Counted from the first letter of the stretch, positions 1 to 8,703 are shown. The stretch is 64,000 bases of DNA from Micavibrio sp964400125 (GCA_964400125.1 CAYNSR010000004.1:62001-126000), one strand, 5' to 3'. The notes: generated by a model not told the origin, from the sequence alone. Numbers and translations: made by a program.

Positions 1-194
1 ATAACGGGGCCGTCCGAAACCGGATCTGTGAAGGGAATGCCCAGCTCAACCATATCCGCCCCGGCCATGGTCAGGGTGCGTATGGTCTGAAAACTGGTTT
101 CAAGGTCAGGGTCGCCAAGGGTGATATAGGGAATCAGGGCGGTTTGCCCTGTTGCCTCAAGATGTGCAAAACATTTTTTGATACGATCAGACAT
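1..194 (-). CDS. trpA: Tryptophan synthase alpha chain (partial, N-terminal part only)
   Basis: The reading frame starts at 194 and runs off the left edge of the window, giving about the first 64 residues. The start MSDRIKKCF, then ALIPYITLGDPD and MVELGIPFTDPVSDGP, is typical of TrpA: the glutamate of the VELGIPF segment and the aspartate of PFTDP are the catalytic region that splits indole-3-glycerol phosphate into indole and glyceraldehyde 3-phosphate. Its start overlaps the 3' end of trpB by 8 bp, as expected for translational coupling of two subunits of one complex. It is the last visible gene of the trpDCFBA operon. Confidence 0.93.
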   Translation of the reverse strand, partial: MSDRIKKCFAHLEATGQTALIPYITLGDPDLETSFQTIRTLTMAGADMVELGIPFTDPVSDGPV

Positions 195-1395
195 AATTCA
201 ACAATGGCTCCTTTACAATGCTTAAATCCTTGTCACCGCGACCGGAAAGATTAATCAGGACGATGTTATCCTTTTTGCGTTTGCGGGCGCATTCCAGTCC
301 GAAGGCGATGGCATGAGATGATTCCAGTGCCGGAATAATTCCTTCTTTTCGCGACAAAATAGAAAAACCGTGCAGCGCCGCGTTGTCGTCGACGGCATGG
401 TAGGAAACTCTGTTTTGTTCCATCAGCCACGCGTGTTCCGGGCCGACACCGGCATAGTCGAGCCCGGCGGAAATGCTATGTGTAGAGGCAATCTGGCCGT
501 GCTCGTCCTGAAGGACGAAAGTTTTCATGCCTTGAAAAATGCCGATCCGTCCGCCGGAAAAGCGGGCCGCATGTTCGCCCGTGGCAACACCCTTTCCGCC
601 CGCTTCAACAGCGGTGAGGGCTACGCCGTCATCATCTAAAAAGGCATGAAACGCACCGATAGCATTGCTACCGCCGCCAAGGCAGGCAACGATTTCATCG
701 GGCAGGCGGCCTTCGCGTTCAAGAATCTGTGCCCGTGCCTCTTCGCCGATAATGCGCTGGAAATCGCGTACCATCAGCGGGTATGGGTGCGGGCCGAGCG
801 CAGAGCCGATGATGTAATGTGTATCGCCGATATTTCCGACCCAGTCGCGCATTGCTTCGCTGACGGCGTCTTTCAGGGTTCTTGATCCGCTGTTGACGCC
901 GCGCACTTCTGCCCCCAGAAGGCGCATGCGAAAAACATTCGGTTCTTGCCGCTTCATGTCTTCCGTTCCCATGTAGATAACGCAGGAAAGTCCCATCATT
1001 GCCGCTGCGGCAGCGGTGGCAACACCGTGCTGCCCAGCGCCTGTTTCTGCGATGATGCGTGTTTTTCCCATGCGTTGCGCCAGCAACATCTGGCCGACCG
1101 CATTATTGATTTTATGTGCCCCGGTATGGGCAAGATCTTCACGTTTCAGGTAAATTTTTGCGCCGCCTGTTTCCTGCGTCAGTTGCGCGGCAAAATAAAG
1201 TGATGTTGGTCTTCCGACGAAATCTTTCAGCAGTTGTTTGAATCTGTTCTGAAATTCCGGATCGTTTCTGAATGAAAAATAAGCTTTTTCAAGATCAATC
1301 AGCGGTTGCATCAGCGTATCAGGAACGAATCTCCCGCCGAACGTACCGTAGTAGCCACCATCATCCGGAACGGTGTTATATTTTGTAACTGGCAT
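187..1395 (-). CDS. trpB: Tryptophan synthase beta chain
   Basis: This is the PLP enzyme that condenses indole with serine to make tryptophan. The frame gives 402 residues, close to the usual length of about 400. Visible landmarks are the PLP-lysine segment HTGAHKINN, the AETGAGQHGVA loop and the glycine-rich phosphate loop CLGGGSNAIG. The chosen start (MPVTKYNTV) has a GGAG Shine-Dalgarno seven bases upstream; an ATG five codons earlier is possible but less well placed. The 5' end overlaps trpF by 20 bp and the 3' end overlaps trpA. Confidence 0.96.
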   Translation of the reverse strand: MPVTKYNTVPDDGGYYGTFGGRFVPDTLMQPLIDLEKAYFSFRNDPEFQNRFKQLLKDFVGRPTSLYFAAQLTQETGGAKIYLKREDLAHTGAHKINNAVGQMLLAQRMGKTRIIAETGAGQHGVATAAAAAMMGLSCVIYMGTEDMKRQEPNVFRMRLLGAEVRGVNSGSRTLKDAVSEAMRDWVGNIGDTHYIIGSALGPHPYPLMVRDFQRIIGEEARAQILEREGRLPDEIVACLGGGSNAIGAFHAFLDDDGVALTAVEAGGKGVATGEHAARFSGGRIGIFQGMKTFVLQDEHGQIASTHSISAGLDYAGVGPEHAWLMEQNRVSYHAVDDNAALHGFSILSRKEGIIPALESSHAIAFGLECARKRKKDNIVLINLSGRGDKDLSIVKEPLLNYV

Positions 1396-2014
1396 GGTCA
1401 ATCTCCGCAAAAAAATGTTTGAGCTTGTTTTGGTCTTTTATTCCCGGACTTTCTTCGACACCACTCGACAGATCTATCGCATAGGGGCGTAGCATCATCG
1501 CAGCGGCGATATTGTGGGCGCCAATTCCCCCGGCAATAAAAAGACGATCCCGCCCGGCAACGGGGATTAAAGACCAGTCGAAGGTCTTTCCTGTGCCGCC
1601 ATGTTGTTTTTCTGCATAGGTATCAAGCAGAAAATAATCGGGAACGGGGTTGTCGAACAACGATTTGTCTATTCCTCCCCGAACGGGCAGAGCGTGGAGA
1701 TAGAAATACGGCTCCGGCTTGTGTGAAAACAGGGTGTAGTGCTGTATTCCGGATAGGCAAGATGCTGCTGCGATGGAGCAGCTTTCTTCGAAATCCTGTC
1801 CGACGAATACGCCGACGGCTTGTGCGCTCTTCAGGCGGGATGTGATGGAGCGTGCCAAGTCAGGAGATACGCATCGCGGCGATCCTGCGGCGAAGACAAG
1901 GCCGATATAATCCGCTCCAAGGGATTCCGCCAAAAGGGCATCTTCGACGCGGGTGATGCCGCATATTTTAATTTTCGGTCGCACGGCACCCCCGCAAAAA
2001 CCCGATTTTGTCAT
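1376..2014 (-). CDS. trpF: Phosphoribosylanthranilate isomerase
   Basis: TrpF catalyses the Amadori rearrangement of phosphoribosylanthranilate in tryptophan synthesis. The KICGIT motif with its catalytic cysteine, GADYIGLVFA and the phosphate-binding FIAGGI and DLSSGVEESPG segments identify it. The ATG used here gives 212 residues and a 47 bp overlap with trpC. A GTG at 1984 directly before RPKIKICG, preceded by a GGGGGTG run, would give 202 residues and a more ordinary 17 bp overlap, so the start is open. Third gene of trpDCFBA. Confidence 0.93.
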   Translation of the reverse strand: MTKSGFCGGAVRPKIKICGITRVEDALLAESLGADYIGLVFAAGSPRCVSPDLARSITSRLKSAQAVGVFVGQDFEESCSIAAASCLSGIQHYTLFSHKPEPYFYLHALPVRGGIDKSLFDNPVPDYFLLDTYAEKQHGGTGKTFDWSLIPVAGRDRLFIAGGIGAHNIAAAMMLRPYAIDLSSGVEESPGIKDQNKLKHFFAEIDHASYKI

Positions 2015-2723
2015 TGCTGCGCATCAGGGCTGTTCCGATCAGGAAGGCGTCGATGCGGGAAGAAAATCTTGCCAGATCGCCCGGAGCGTGAATGCCGGAG
2101 GCGGCAATCACCCGGATCGGATCCGGAATACATTTGGACAGCATGTTGGACGTGCCGGAGTTAACGGCAAAGCTGTCCAGATTACGGTTGTTCACCAAAA
2201 TAATTTCGGGATTAATTTTCAGGGTGGTGTCAAGTTCGGCATCGTTTTGAACCTCGACGACGGCTATCATCCCCAGATCCTCAATCTGTCGTTTCAGGTC
2301 CTGCAATGTGTCCGGGTCAAGAATTTTGACAATCAGCAGACACATATCCGCGCCATGCAGACGGGCAAAGCGGATTTGCTTTCCGGACAGGATAAAGTCT
2401 TTACAGAGGAGTGGTTTGTCGGTCATGGCGCGGATATCGCGCAGGATATCGAACGAGCCTTTAAAAAATTTCAGGTCGGTCAGGACCGATATGGCGTTTG
2501 CGCCACCATCGATATAAGACTGCGCAATCGCCACCGGGTCAAAATCATGCACAATATCCCCTTCCGACGGGGATGCTGCCTTGATTTCGGCGATGATACC
2601 GGGCCGGGGGGTAAAAATGGAGGAAAAATCCTGCGCGCAACAAGGCGGCGTCAGGATATCTGGCATTTGTAAGATTTCTGCCTGCTTGTGCCGGACAATT
2701 TTTTCAAGAATGGATTCGTTCAT
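1968..2723 (-). CDS. trpC: Indole-3-glycerol phosphate synthase
   Basis: TrpC closes the indole ring in the fourth step of tryptophan synthesis. The 251-residue TIM-barrel protein shows EIKAASPSEG (catalytic lysine, substrate phosphate loop), LCKDFILSGKQI, LVNNRNLDSF and VIAASGIHAPGD, all in the expected order. It is monofunctional; the isomerase is the separate downstream trpF. Its ATG overlaps the trpD stop by 4 bp (ATGA), indicating coupling. Confidence 0.96.
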   Translation of the reverse strand: MNESILEKIVRHKQAEILQMPDILTPPCCAQDFSSIFTPRPGIIAEIKAASPSEGDIVHDFDPVAIAQSYIDGGANAISVLTDLKFFKGSFDILRDIRAMTDKPLLCKDFILSGKQIRFARLHGADMCLLIVKILDPDTLQDLKRQIEDLGMIAVVEVQNDAELDTTLKINPEIILVNNRNLDSFAVNSGTSNMLSKCIPDPIRVIAASGIHAPGDLARFSSRIDAFLIGTALMRSNDKIGFLRGCRATEN

Positions 2724-3700
2724 GCGCGTAAGCTTTCCAGTATTGCCAGTGCCTTGCCGTTTTCGAGGCTGGCGCGGGCCAGTGTGATTGCGTGGCTGAG
2801 GGTTAGGTCAGGGTCGTCGCTGGCGGCGTAAATTGCCGCGCCAGCGTTGAGGAGAACCATGTTCTTTCTTGCATCGGTCAATGTGCCGTCCAGCAGGGCT
2901 TGTGTGGTGGCGGCGTTTTCTTCGGGCGTTCCGCCTGCCAATTCTTCTCCACGGCAGGCCGGAAGGCCAAAATCGTCGGGAGTCCATGTGTGGCAAACGA
3001 TTTTCCCGCCATTGATTTCGCAAACATGGTTCGTCCCGGTCAGCGACATTTCGTCCATGCCGTCGCCGTGGACGATGATCGCTTTTTCCGTGCCGGTATT
3101 ATGCAGAACTGTTGCAAGCGGCATAACAAAATGTGGATCAAAAACGCCCGTGAGTGATCTTTTGACACTAGCAGGGTTGAGCAGCGGCCCGAGCAGGTTG
3201 AAAATCGTCCGCGTTCCTTCCGCCGCGAGAATTTTGCGTGCAGACGCGAATTTTTTGAATGTCGGGTGATAATAGGGCGCAAACAAAAACGTGATCCCCG
3301 TCTGTTGGCATTGCGCCAATGCGTCACCGGGGGTTTCCGGCAGGGGGACATTCAGGGCGCGCAAGAGATCGATACTGCCGCTTTTGCTGGTGATAGAGAC
3401 ATTGCCGTGTTTGGCAACCCGGTATCCGGCCCCGGCCACAACCAGCGCCGCCGTTGTGGATATGTTGAAACTGCCGCTTTTGTCTCCGCCGGTGCCGCAC
3501 AGATCGACGAGGCGGAGGCCGGTTTCCGGCACGGCGATCATCCGTTCGCGCAGCCGCAGTACCGCGTATTCCAGAATTTCCGGACCCGTATCTTCAAGTC
3601 TTAACTGCCGCAGGCAGGCAATCTGCTCGCATTCATCCAGAGGATCGTCGATCAATTGCGTCAGGCGTTGTTTTTGTTCGTCGGTTGATGCGCTGCACAT
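2720..3700 (-). CDS. trpD: Anthranilate phosphoribosyltransferase
   Basis: TrpD transfers phosphoribose from PRPP to anthranilate. The PRPP/Mg motif DLCGTGGDKSGSFNIST, followed by KHGNVSITSKSGS and the anthranilate-site region LLGPLLNPA, is clear. The start MCSASTDEQ gives 326 residues; a much longer frame upstream adds a basic low-complexity stretch with no family match and is rejected. It is the first gene of the trp operon here: neither trpE nor trpG precedes it, so anthranilate synthase must be encoded elsewhere. Confidence 0.95.
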   Translation of the reverse strand: MCSASTDEQKQRLTQLIDDPLDECEQIACLRQLRLEDTGPEILEYAVLRLRERMIAVPETGLRLVDLCGTGGDKSGSFNISTTAALVVAGAGYRVAKHGNVSITSKSGSIDLLRALNVPLPETPGDALAQCQQTGITFLFAPYYHPTFKKFASARKILAAEGTRTIFNLLGPLLNPASVKRSLTGVFDPHFVMPLATVLHNTGTEKAIIVHGDGMDEMSLTGTNHVCEINGGKIVCHTWTPDDFGLPACRGEELAGGTPEENAATTQALLDGTLTDARKNMVLLNAGAAIYAASDDPDLTLSHAITLARASLENGKALAILESLRA

Positions 3701-3715
3701 GGGATTGCGCCTTTT

Positions 3716-3732
3716 GCCATGTTTGTCATGGC
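3716..3732. promoter_or_regulatory. Small inverted repeat in the trpD leader
   Basis: GCCATG and CATGGC flank a five-base loop, 16 bases upstream of the trpD start on the minus strand. It could be an operator or a weak leader hairpin. No leader peptide with tandem tryptophan codons is visible, so attenuation is not claimed. Confidence 0.25.
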
Positions 3733-3892
3733 AGTATGAATTGATGGTAAAAGGAAAAAGGGTGCGTACAGGGGTTATCGGGGCCGGGCCGGCCACCAAG
3801 CGAAGCGTGTTTGTTGTGCAAAAACATATCCTGACATGGCGCTATCCATAGCAAGGCCTGTTATCGGCTGTCAAGCAATTATGGATGTCAGT

Positions 3893-4288
3893 TCAATCCA
3901 GCGGTTTCAGGCCCAGATTGAAGTGGTGATTGCCGATTTCGATGATTTTTCTTACCCGTTGATAGAGGGGGGAGTCCTGTTCGAGGTCCTTGAACAGCAC
4001 AAGCCCCGTGGCGCCGCTATGGCGTTCGGCGCGGCGGGGATAGATATCGAGGACGATCGCGCGTGTAAAAAGGTCGTAATAGCGCCGGGCGCAGACATCA
4101 TCAAGACGGCTCCCCGAACGACCCTGCAATGTCGTGCCGAGAGGGTCGTCAGCGCCGCCTTTGCTGATTTCCTCGACCCATCCGTCGGAATTGAAGCGGA
4201 TGCGGATATTGGCGTTGATCTGGAAGACAGTTTTGCCTTCGACGGGGTCGGGAATGTTCTTTGCCGTGGCGGGGTCTTGCTTTGTCAT
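3893..4288 (-). CDS. Hypothetical protein, 131 aa
   Basis: I do not recognise this family. The product is a soluble, mixed-charge protein without signal peptide, membrane segment or cysteine pair: a disordered N-terminus (MTKQDPATAKNIPD), then alternating hydrophobic segments such as TVFQINANIRIRF and a C-terminal LYQRVRKIIEIGNHH. It lies on the same strand as the trp operon, about 190 bp upstream of trpD, and diverges from the next small gene. Codon use resembles its neighbours and the frame is open throughout, which supports a real gene. Confidence 0.6.
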   Translation of the reverse strand: MTKQDPATAKNIPDPVEGKTVFQINANIRIRFNSDGWVEEISKGGADDPLGTTLQGRSGSRLDDVCARRYYDLFTRAIVLDIYPRRAERHSGATGLVLFKDLEQDSPLYQRVRKIIEIGNHHFNLGLKPLD

Positions 4289-4377
4289 GTGCGGGGATCT
4301 TTCATATGTATAAAATTGCTCTGGCCAGTCCGGGCTTTCTATGCCAGAAAGTTTACATGATTTGAGAAAGGAGTTCC

Positions 4378-4605
4378 ATGATGACGAACCTGACCGTGGC
4401 GCAGGCGCTGGAGAATGTTTACCTCTCTTTACAAAACGATAATGAGGATATTGATGCCCGCATTGCCGATCTGAAGGTTGCGCTGGGCGGGGCGGGGGAT
4501 ATCGTTGTCGATCCTGCCCGGCTGGTGCAAAACAACAGGCAGGGTCGGAAGATGATGCAATCCTACTTCAAAAAACGCGGTGTAACAGTCACTTTTTCGT
4601 CATGA
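4378..4605 (+). CDS. Small hypothetical protein, 75 aa
   Basis: A short frame with a strong Shine-Dalgarno (GAAAGGAGTTCC directly before ATG). The product is mostly helical: an acidic N-terminal half (NVYLSLQNDNEDIDARIADL) and a basic C-terminal tail (QNNRQGRKMMQSYFKKRGV). No signal peptide or membrane segment is seen. Function unknown; the helix pattern and charge split would suit a small adaptor or nucleic-acid-associated protein, but that is only a guess. It sits just upstream of the hybrid kinase on the same strand. Confidence 0.65.
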   Translation: MMTNLTVAQALENVYLSLQNDNEDIDARIADLKVALGGAGDIVVDPARLVQNNRQGRKMMQSYFKKRGVTVTFSS

Positions 4606-4701
4606 CGCATTGAAATAAAATTTCTCAGCGGCGCAAAGTCTGTATTTTTTCGATACGATTCAGCCACGTTATCGTCATATTTGGCGGATATAAAGTTCGT
4701 G

Positions 4702-6975
4702 ATGTATGACACACGGTTCCATATTCTTGTTTTTATGCTGATTACGGTCCTGTGTCTGGGGGGGCTGGGGTTCGTCTTTGTTGCGAAAGACCATACGATA
4801 TCACAATCGGATCAGGGAATCGACAAGACCCGTGAAGTGATCGGTCAGATGCAGGAAACTCTTGCGCTTATTTATTCGACGCTGGCGGTTCAGCGCGGTT
4901 ATCTCCTGTCAGGTGATCTTGAATTTATCGGAGAATACGATTCGAACAAGGCCAGGATGTCCGACCAGATTGCGAAGTTGAAAATCCTGACCCAGTCCAA
5001 TGTAACTCAAAAAATCCGTGTTGATGAATTTCAGGAACATTATCTGGCCTTTACCGATGTTCTTGACCAGATGATCCAAAATTACCGCGATGGCAAAGAC
5101 CGGAGTGACGATGCAGATCTGGAGAAAGTCGCGTCCTTGCGTCAATCTCTGGGCCGCGTTGCCCGGGCGATGCTGCTGCATGAAAACCAGAATTTGAACG
5201 ACTATATCCGCCAGCTCGAACAGGCGCGGATGTCGCTCTACAAACAGTTGATCTATGGTGTCATTCTTGCATCCATCATCCTAACCCTGCTGAATTATTA
5301 TCTGATGGACATGAACGGTCGCCGTCGGGACGCGGAAGAGACGCTGAAGGACACTGAGGAACGCTTGCGGCTGGCGATCAAGGGGACGAATGACGGCGTT
5401 TATGACTGGGATCTGGAGACCGGCGATCTGTACTGGTCGCCACAATTCAAATCATTGCTCGGTTATGAAGAGGGCGAACTGGCGGCCTCCCGCGAAACAC
5501 TTGATTCTCTGCTGCACCCGGTTGACAGGGATACTGTCTGGGAAACTGTCGATAAATACCTGCGTCGCGATTTGTCCGATCTGTCCTGTGTTTTCCGCTT
5601 GCATCACAAGGCGGGTCACTGGGTCTGGGTCAGTATGCGCGGCAAAGCGATTTTTGATGAGGATGGCGGGGCAGTCCGCCTGATCGGCACCTGTAGCGAT
5701 GTCAGCAATCTCAAGGAATACGAAGTTCGTCTTGAGGAGGCAAAAAATCAGGCAGAGAAAGCCAACGAGGCCAAGACAGAATTTCTTGCTCATATGAGTC
5801 ATGAAATCCGCACGCCGCTTACCAGTATCAGTGGTGTGGCGGAGATTCTGATGAACCAGAAAAAGGACCTGTCGCCGAAGCAGCAGCAACTGGTCAAGGT
5901 CCTCAACCTCAGTACAACAAACCTGAAAGAGCTGATTAACGATATTCTTGACTTCTCAAAAATTGAAAGCGGCCAGCTTGTCTTCGAGGAAAAGCCCTTC
6001 ATGCTGGGCGATCTGTTTCAGGAAATTATCAGCACGATGTCGGTGCGGGCGCAGGAGAGGGGACTGAAATTCTCCTTTGACTATAGCGATGTGGCCGGGA
6101 CGATTTTTCTTGGTGATAAAATAAGGTTACGGCAGATATTGATGAATCTGGTCGGAAATGCCCTGAAATTTACCCATGCGGGGTTTGTGGATGTACGCGC
6201 TTCAGCTGTTGCGCATGAATCCGGACCGGCCCTGCAGATCGAGGTGCGCGATAGTGGGATCGGCATTGATCCGAAGCATTTCACGACCGTGTTCGAACGG
6301 TTCAGGCAAGCAGATCCGTCGGTGTCCCGGAAATATGGCGGGACGGGTTTGGGGTTGCCGATTTCCAAGAACCTTGTCGAGGGTATGGGCGGCCAGATTT
6401 TTCTGGAAAGCAAAATCGGCGAGGGCTCGAAATTTACCATCGTTCTGCCGCTTAAATCTGTGCAGGAGGGAGCAATGAAAATGACCAGACCCGTCAGAGA
6501 TGCGGGGCTGGCACAGGGCATGGCTGCGGTCGGACGGGGGGAGAGCCGCATTCTTCTGGTCGAGGATTACGAGGGGAATATTGCCGTGATCGGTTATATC
6601 CTCGAATCTCTGGGCTATCCGTATGACGTCGCCCGGACCGGGTTGGAAGGGGTTAATCTCTGGAAGGACGGACAGCACGACCTGATTCTTATGGATGTGC
6701 AGATGCCGGAGATGGATGGCCTGACCGCGACTCGGTTGATTCGTACGATCGAAGATGAAAAAAGCCTGCCGCGCACGCCGATTATCGGCATGACCGCGCA
6801 TGCTTTTGTCGAGGACAAGGACAAATGCACCGCCGCCGGTATGGATTCCTATCTGGCAAAGCCGATTGCGGAAGCTGATCTGATTGCGGAAATATCGGAA
6901 TATCTCGCAAACAGAGGGTCCGCCCATGACGTGGCGGCCCCTTTGAAAGCGGATACGGTAAACCGGAACACCTGA
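4702..6975 (+). CDS. Membrane hybrid histidine kinase (CHASE3-PAS-HisKA-HATPase-REC)
   Basis: An inner-membrane sensor kinase of about 757 residues. Order: membrane helix near 6-28, a periplasmic all-helical CHASE3-like sensor to about 180, a second membrane helix near 180-203, a PAS fold near 223-336 (GVYDWDLETGDLYWSP), HisKA with phospho-acceptor His in HMSHEIRTPL near 366, an ATPase domain with DSGIGI and GGTGLGLPIS, and a C-terminal receiver (ILLVEDYEGN, LILMDVQMPEMDG). A TTG seven codons upstream is an alternative start. No output domain is fused, so a phosphotransfer partner is expected. It ends 3 bp from the convergent ECF sigma gene, which suggests but does not prove a shared stress-signalling role. 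Confidence 0.9.
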   Translation: MYDTRFHILVFMLITVLCLGGLGFVFVAKDHTISQSDQGIDKTREVIGQMQETLALIYSTLAVQRGYLLSGDLEFIGEYDSNKARMSDQIAKLKILTQSNVTQKIRVDEFQEHYLAFTDVLDQMIQNYRDGKDRSDDADLEKVASLRQSLGRVARAMLLHENQNLNDYIRQLEQARMSLYKQLIYGVILASIILTLLNYYLMDMNGRRRDAEETLKDTEERLRLAIKGTNDGVYDWDLETGDLYWSPQFKSLLGYEEGELAASRETLDSLLHPVDRDTVWETVDKYLRRDLSDLSCVFRLHHKAGHWVWVSMRGKAIFDEDGGAVRLIGTCSDVSNLKEYEVRLEEAKNQAEKANEAKTEFLAHMSHEIRTPLTSISGVAEILMNQKKDLSPKQQQLVKVLNLSTTNLKELINDILDFSKIESGQLVFEEKPFMLGDLFQEIISTMSVRAQERGLKFSFDYSDVAGTIFLGDKIRLRQILMNLVGNALKFTHAGFVDVRASAVAHESGPALQIEVRDSGIGIDPKHFTTVFERFRQADPSVSRKYGGTGLGLPISKNLVEGMGGQIFLESKIGEGSKFTIVLPLKSVQEGAMKMTRPVRDAGLAQGMAAVGRGESRILLVEDYEGNIAVIGYILESLGYPYDVARTGLEGVNLWKDGQHDLILMDVQMPEMDGLTATRLIRTIEDEKSLPRTPIIGMTAHAFVEDKDKCTAAGMDSYLAKPIAEADLIAEISEYLANRGSAHDVAAPLKADTVNRNT

Positions 6976-6978
6976 GGA

Positions 6979-7545
6979 TCAGGCCGCGCGGCTGTGATGG
7001 TGTTGTATGGCATTCGCGGCGATATGGGCGGCAATGGTTGGCATATTGGCCGATTTCCGCCGCATGGGGGGTGGGGTCATGGCAGAATGGAGACTTTCCC
7101 GCGCCCGGGACAGGCGGGAACGTACGGTCCCGACCGGGATATCGAGCGCTTCGGACACTTCTTGATAGGGCATGTCGCGGACACAGACCATCAGCAGAAT
7201 TTCCCGGTGATCGGGGGACAATTTGTTAATGGCGTCCCCGACGCTGCGCAGTTCCACTTTGTGCTCCTGAGCAGGCTCCACGGATTGGGAATGAATATAG
7301 GGTTCGGGGTCGTACTGGGTTTCAAATTTCGTCTTCCGGCGGTATTCAGTAACGAAAAGATTAAACATAATCTTGGAAGCCCATTTGCGCAGGCTGGTAC
7401 CGTCTTCGAAATAATCTGCTTTTTCCAAAGCACGCAAAAACGTAGACTGGACCAGATCGTCGGCGTCGGCCTTGCTGCCAGTGAGACGAAGCGCGAATTT
7501 TTGCAGGTTTACGGTTTCGGCGACCAAAGCGTTTTTGGCAAACAT
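6979..7545 (-). CDS. ECF sigma factor, EcfG-like (general stress response)
   Basis: A 188-residue extracytoplasmic-function sigma factor. Region 2 reads LRLTGSKADADDLVQSTFLRAL and WASKIMFNLFVTEYRRK; region 4 reads INKLSPDHREILLMV and YQEVSEALDIPVGTVRSRLSRAR. The LTG-(x)ADDLVQ and N-F-x-S/TEYR pattern is that of the alphaproteobacterial EcfG/ECF15 type. The start has a textbook AAGGAG Shine-Dalgarno. No NepR anti-sigma or PhyR regulator gene lies nearby, which is unusual because these are often adjacent. EcfG-type GGAAC promoters occur nearby and before eipB. Beyond region 4 there is a His/Arg-rich tail (IQHHHSRAA). The EcfG assignment is inferred from sequence pattern. Confidence 0.85.
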   Translation of the reverse strand: MFAKNALVAETVNLQKFALRLTGSKADADDLVQSTFLRALEKADYFEDGTSLRKWASKIMFNLFVTEYRRKTKFETQYDPEPYIHSQSVEPAQEHKVELRSVGDAINKLSPDHREILLMVCVRDMPYQEVSEALDIPVGTVRSRLSRARESLHSAMTPPPMRRKSANMPTIAAHIAANAIQHHHSRAA

Positions 7546-7640
7546 AGCAGTCTCCTTCTTGGGATTTTTCTTTGCGTATGCTTTATCCTAGGGAGGAACT
7601 GTGCGTACAATGAGGTCGGGTTGTTTCGCGAATAAAAATC

Positions 7641-7674
7641 TTTGTATCTTTTTTGTACAAATTATTTTATACAA
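7641..7674. promoter_or_regulatory. Candidate operator: direct TTTGTA repeats and near-palindrome
   Basis: In the AT-rich gap between the divergent sigma gene and the OmpR-type regulator gene, TTTGTA occurs at 7641 and again at 7652, an 11-bp phase typical of OmpR/PhoB-family direct-repeat sites. The second copy is also the left arm of a near-palindrome (7653-7674) with TTGTA and TACAA ends. It may be an autoregulatory site of the adjacent regulator. Seen in sequence; function inferred. Confidence 0.4.
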
Positions 7675-7722
7675 CCTTGTGTTTCAGATGTTTTTCAGCA
7701 GGATTTTTTCGAAGGAAAGCCT

Positions 7723-8469
7723 GTGAACAAAGCCACCGTTCTGACCATTGAAGATGATGAAAATCTCCGCTTTGTCGTCCAGGGATTTTTGGAAGATCAG
7801 GGCTATCATGTCCTGACCGGGAGCAATGGTCGAGAACTTCTGGAAAAGATTCAGAATGTCCATGTTGATGTCATTCTGCTGGACCTGATTTTGCCCGACA
7901 GCGATGGTCTCAATCTGATGGCGCAGGTGCGGAAACATACTGCCGCACCCATTATCGTGGTCAGCGGCAAGGATGATCCCACAGATAAAATCCTAGGGCT
8001 TGAGCTCGGTGCCGACGATTATATTGGCAAGCCGTTCGAGATGCGGGAACTATATGCCCGTATCAAGGCAGTCCTGCGGCGGTCCAGTGGTGCAGTTCAT
8101 GCCGCGAACGATTTAACCAGCAGGGTCGAGGCGGCAAAATTGCGCTTTGGCGACTGGATCATGGATCGCGCGTCTTTCGATGTTTACGATGTCAACGGGA
8201 AATCTGCGGACCTGACTACGGCGGAATTCAAATTGCTGGAAATCCTTCTGAATGCGTCAGGGCGCGCCCTGACGCGGGAACAGCTTTTTGAACTGGGGCG
8301 CGGGCAGGATTATCAATCCTATGATCGCGCCGTTGACATCCATATTGCGCGTCTTCGTAAAAAGCTGGGCGACAACCCGAAATCTCCGCACCTGATCAAG
8401 ACGGTCCGGGGGATCGGGTACATGTTCTGCGAGCCTGTGACTGTGGAAAATGAAAAGGCACGGCCCTGA
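7723..8469 (+). CDS. OmpR/KdpE-family response regulator
   Basis: A 248-residue DNA-binding response regulator. The receiver has IEDDEN, the phospho-acceptor in ILLDLILPDSDG, VVSGKDD and YIGKPF; the C-terminal winged helix shows LTTAEFKLLEILL, GRALTREQL and RAVDIHIARLRKKLGD followed by IKTVRGIGYMF. The start is taken as GTG because AAGGAAAG lies just upstream and the receiver begins at once after it; the longer upstream frame is unlike any receiver. No cognate kinase is immediately downstream. The 11-bp phased repeats in its promoter region suggest autoregulation. Confidence 0.9.
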   Translation: MNKATVLTIEDDENLRFVVQGFLEDQGYHVLTGSNGRELLEKIQNVHVDVILLDLILPDSDGLNLMAQVRKHTAAPIIVVSGKDDPTDKILGLELGADDYIGKPFEMRELYARIKAVLRRSSGAVHAANDLTSRVEAAKLRFGDWIMDRASFDVYDVNGKSADLTTAEFKLLEILLNASGRALTREQLFELGRGQDYQSYDRAVDIHIARLRKKLGDNPKSPHLIKTVRGIGYMFCEPVTVENEKARP

Positions 8470-8520
8470 TCCGTCGCGAACAGCCGCCCCGTTTCTGGGG
8501 CGGCCATTGCAACAATCATT

Positions 8521-8703
8521 TTAATGGCGGCGTTGTGTCTCTTGCGTACTCTTGTCGCCGCTTTTCGCACGATCACCCGATTTCTGATTTTCAGTGGTAT
8601 TCGCTGTTTTCGATGCGTATTTATGAGCGCGTTCCGCGTTGCGTCCGGACCCTGATTTTTTTTCGCCTTGTTCCGGTGGAGTGTCGGTGGTTCTGTTTTG
8701 CAT
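8521..8703 (-). CDS. Small hydrophilic protein, 60 aa, candidate stress-induced
   Basis: The product is extremely polar (Lys, Arg, Ser, Thr, Gln, Glu, Gly) without hydrophobic core, e.g. EQGEKKSGSGRNAERAH, so it is probably disordered, recalling small desiccation or stress proteins. An AAGGAAAC Shine-Dalgarno precedes the ATG, and a GGAAC-N17-GGTT promoter motif lies about 60 bp upstream on the same strand. Those two signals are the main reasons for believing this short frame is a gene. It is divergent from the DUF892 operon. No named family recognised. Confidence 0.6.
   Translation of the reverse strand: MQNRTTDTPPEQGEKKSGSGRNAERAHKYASKTANTTENQKSGDRAKSGDKSTQETQRRH

Noticed and set aside
3701..3892. 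Trp attenuator or leader peptide before trpD
   Set aside because: No short frame with tandem tryptophan codons and no terminator with T-tract were found; only a small dyad.
7595..7622. GGAAC followed by GGTT upstream of the OmpR-type regulator, as another EcfG promoter
   Set aside because: The spacing is 19 bases, outside the 16-17 of the other sites and of the known consensus.
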